Source: Aulostomus chinensis
Lineage: Eukaryota; Chordata; Actinopteri; Syngnathiformes; Aulostomidae
Length of the DNA: 64,000 nucleotides
Direction: 5' to 3'
NCBI GenBank assembly: GCA_037954235.1
Contig: JBBMOA010000038.1
Span: 62,001 to 126,000 of the forward strand
Shown piece after piece: positions 62,652 through 64,000 of the stretch; position 1 is the first letter of the stretch, and each line of letters opens with the position of its first letter. A program made the translations under genes and the position numbers. The notes under the pieces are model-generated. The model ran no database searches and was not told the DNA's origin. It worked only from the letters and a program-made list of their open reading frames with translations.

Positions 62652-63212
62652 GCATCTTTCTATGCTTTCAGGTTGAAACTTGACTGAAAACTCACTTTGA
62701 ACAAAAGTTATGGCATTTTTATTTCACAGGTCACAAATAGTGTTTTCTCAGCGAGAGAAGGCCAAAATGAACACTTCATGCAGAACTCCTGTATTTTGAT
62801 GAAAACTCACTGAAATCCACCTGTAACTTCAATTTTATGCATCTTTCTATGCTTTCAGGTTGAAACTTGACTGAAAACTCACTTTTAACAAAAGTTATGG
62901 CATTTTTATGTCACAGGTCACAAATAGTATTTTCTCAGCGAGAGAAGGCCAAAATGAACACTTCATGCAGAACTCCTGTATTTTGATGAAAACTCACTGA
63001 AATCAAGCTGTAACTTCAAGTTTATGCATCTTTCTATGCTTTCAGGTTGAAACTTGACTTAAAAATCACTTTGAACAAAAGTTAAGGCATTTTTGTATCA
63101 CAGGTCACAAATAGTGTTTTCTCAGCGAGAGAAGGCCAAAATGAACACTTCATGCAGAACTCCTGTATTTTGATGAAAACTCACTGAAATCCACCTGTAA
63201 CTTCAAGTTTAT

Positions 63213-63960
63213 GCATCTTTCTATGCTTTCAGGTTGAAACTTGACTGAAAACTCACTTTGAACAAAAGTTATGGCTGTTTTGTGTCACAGGTCACAAATA
63301 GTGTTTTCTCAGCAAGAGAAGGCCAAAATGAACACTTCATGCAGAACTCCTGTATTTTGATGAAAACTCACTGAAATCAAGCTGTAACTTCAAGTTTATG
63401 CATCTTTCTTTGCTTTCAGGTTGAAACTTGACTTAAAAATTACTTTGAACAAAAGTTATGGAATTTTTGCATCACAGGTCACAAATAGTGTTTTCTCAGC
63501 GAGAGAAGGCCAAAATGAACACTTCATGCAGAACTCCTGTATTTTGATGAAAACTCACTGAAATCCACCTGTAACTTCAATTTTATGCATCTTTCTATGC
63601 TTTCAGGTTGAAACTTGACTTAAAAATCACTTTGAACAAAAGTTATGGCATTTTTGTGTCACAGGTCACAAATAGTGTTTTCTCAGCGAGAGAAGGCCAA
63701 AATGAACACTTCATGCAGAACTCCTGTATTTTGATGAAAACTCACTGAAATCAAGCTGTAACTTCAAGATTATGCATCTTTCTATGCTTTCAGGTTGAAA
63801 CTTGACTGAAAACTCACTTTCAACAAAAGTTATGGCTTTTTGGTGTCACAGGTCACAAATAGCGTTTTCTCAGCAAGAGAAGGCCAAAATGAACACTTCA
63901 TGCAGAACTCCTGTATTTTGATGAAAACTCACTGAAATCAAGCTGTAACTTCAATTTTAT
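63213..63960. repeat. Final four complete units
   Basis: The units are CTGTTTT/GCAAGAG, a TTAAAAATTAC unit, a TTAAAAATCAC/TGTCAC unit and a TTTCAAC/AGCG/GCAAGAG unit. Private states are TTTCTTTGC (about 63,407), AAAATTACTTTG (about 63,436), TTATGGAATTTTTGCATCAC (about 63,456), TTCAAGATTATGC (about 63,763) and GGCTTTTTGGTGTC (about 63,833). Confidence 0.75.
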
Positions 63961-64000
63961 GCATCTTTCTATGCTTTCAGGTTGAAACTTGACTTAAAAC
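63961..64000. repeat. Truncated unit at the window edge
   Basis: The first 40 bases of a unit ending in TTAAAAC are present. The array clearly continues beyond the window, and its downstream boundary is not visible. The upstream boundary is not visible either, since base 1 is already inside the array. Confidence 0.97.

Larger units (their letters stand above)
59097..63212. repeat. Displaced 15-unit copy: 59097-60406 again at 61903-63212
   Basis: Seven units recur 2,806 bp apart (15 units plus one net extra base). Tags are GAAAGCTCAC (about 59,132 and 61,938), TTATGAATC (59,281 and 62,087), the 188-bp unit (59,658 and 62,464), TTTTTATTTCACAGG (59,911 and 62,717) and AGTATTTTCTC (60,121 and 62,927). 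The first segment overlaps the second copy of the 10-unit duplication, so the events happened in sequence. Private differences include TTTTTATG (about 59,802) and GTTAAGGC (about 63,081). Confidence 0.88.
1..64000. repeat. 187-bp satellite DNA, head-to-tail array of 342 full units plus 40 bases
   Basis: Every base belongs to a tandem repeat with a 187-bp period, all units in the same orientation. Unit starts (GCATCTTTCT) fall at 1, 188, 375, 562, 749 and so on to 63,961. Net length change across the window is +6, and 342 x 187 + 6 = 63,960 matches the last start seen. The consensus I read by eye has 69 G+C in 187 (about 37%). Units differ from each other mostly at a limited set of positions, so they look homogenised. 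No transposon, unique spacer, inversion or gene interrupts the array. Length and homogeneity are typical of centromeric or pericentromeric satellites, but the location is inferred and the satellite family is not identified. Confidence 0.99.

Noticed and set aside
1..64000. CRISPR array
   Set aside because: The whole 187-bp unit is repeated, with no short repeats separated by unique spacers. The unit is far too long, and no cas-like gene is present.
1..64000. Retrotransposon or DNA transposon remnants
   Set aside because: No long terminal repeats, inverted ends, target-site duplications, poly-A tails or polymerase-like frames were seen. All sequence is accounted for by the unit lattice.
1..64000. 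CENP-B box
   Set aside because: The consensus unit has a single CpG and no TTCG...CGGG arrangement. The single TTCG at about 52,269 and the CTTTCGATGC units lack the rest of the motif.
1..64000. Array of tRNA, 5S rRNA or other small RNA genes
   Set aside because: No cloverleaf potential, A/B box pair or 5S-like internal promoter was recognised in the unit. The dyads have only five-base arms.
1..64000. Naming the satellite as a specific known family (for example a fish type I satellite of similar unit size)
   Set aside because: Unit length alone is not diagnostic, and I cannot confirm a sequence match without a database search. A search of Repbase/Dfam and whole-genome data with the consensus unit would decide it.

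Overview
The whole 64,000-base window is one uninterrupted tandem satellite-DNA array. A unit of 187 bp (about 37% G+C in my hand-read consensus) is repeated head to tail in a single orientation from base 1 to base 64,000. Taking the unit to begin at GCATCTTTCTATGC, the window opens exactly on a unit start. It holds 342 complete units (1-63,960) and the first 40 bases of a 343rd. I checked this by bookkeeping: the one- and two-base length changes I located add up to +6, and 342 x 187 + 6 = 63,960, which is where the last unit start is seen. I see no protein-coding gene, RNA gene, mobile element, CRISPR array or unique spacer, and no inversion.

The window suggests eukaryotic heterochromatin: centromeric or pericentromeric, or a large interstitial satellite block. 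The unit has a nucleosome-like length, the array is tens of kilobases long, and CpG is nearly absent apart from two positions that show TpG/CpA decay. That last point suggests a genome with cytosine methylation, such as a vertebrate or a plant. I cannot name the species from sequence alone.

The information lies in the variants. Units fall into recurring haplotypes, distinguished mainly at unit positions 34-52, 61-75, 90, 102, 162-168 and 183-187. Rare variants tag blocks that were copied as groups. 0.5-7.7 kb: blocks of 6, 4 and 3 units, with displaced copies at 10 and 15 units. 9.1-19.4 kb: a 7-unit duplication, then an 8-unit duplication, then a second, partial 8-unit duplication, with displaced copies at 31, 37 and 49 units. 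20.7-28 kb: interleaved 11-unit and 16-unit copies. 28.4-40 kb: a two-unit alternation, a 3-unit block, a 7-unit duplication and a 22-unit displaced copy. 40-51.5 kb: more diverged patches, clustered 188-bp units and copies at 9 and 6 units. 53.5-63.2 kb: a 5-unit copy, a clear 10-unit duplication and a 15-unit displaced copy. No single higher-order period runs through the window. The pattern fits repeated unequal exchange or replication slippage with different block sizes.

The only long open frames are 62-63 codons on the minus strand. They occur only where a one-base insertion (188-bp units), or in one case a two-base deletion, moves the frame past a stop found in ordinary units. I regard them as by-products of the repeat, not genes. 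Each unit carries two short dyads, an AGGTCA hexamer and a duplicated 12-mer. These are the most plausible sites for protein or structural roles, but nothing in the sequence proves one.
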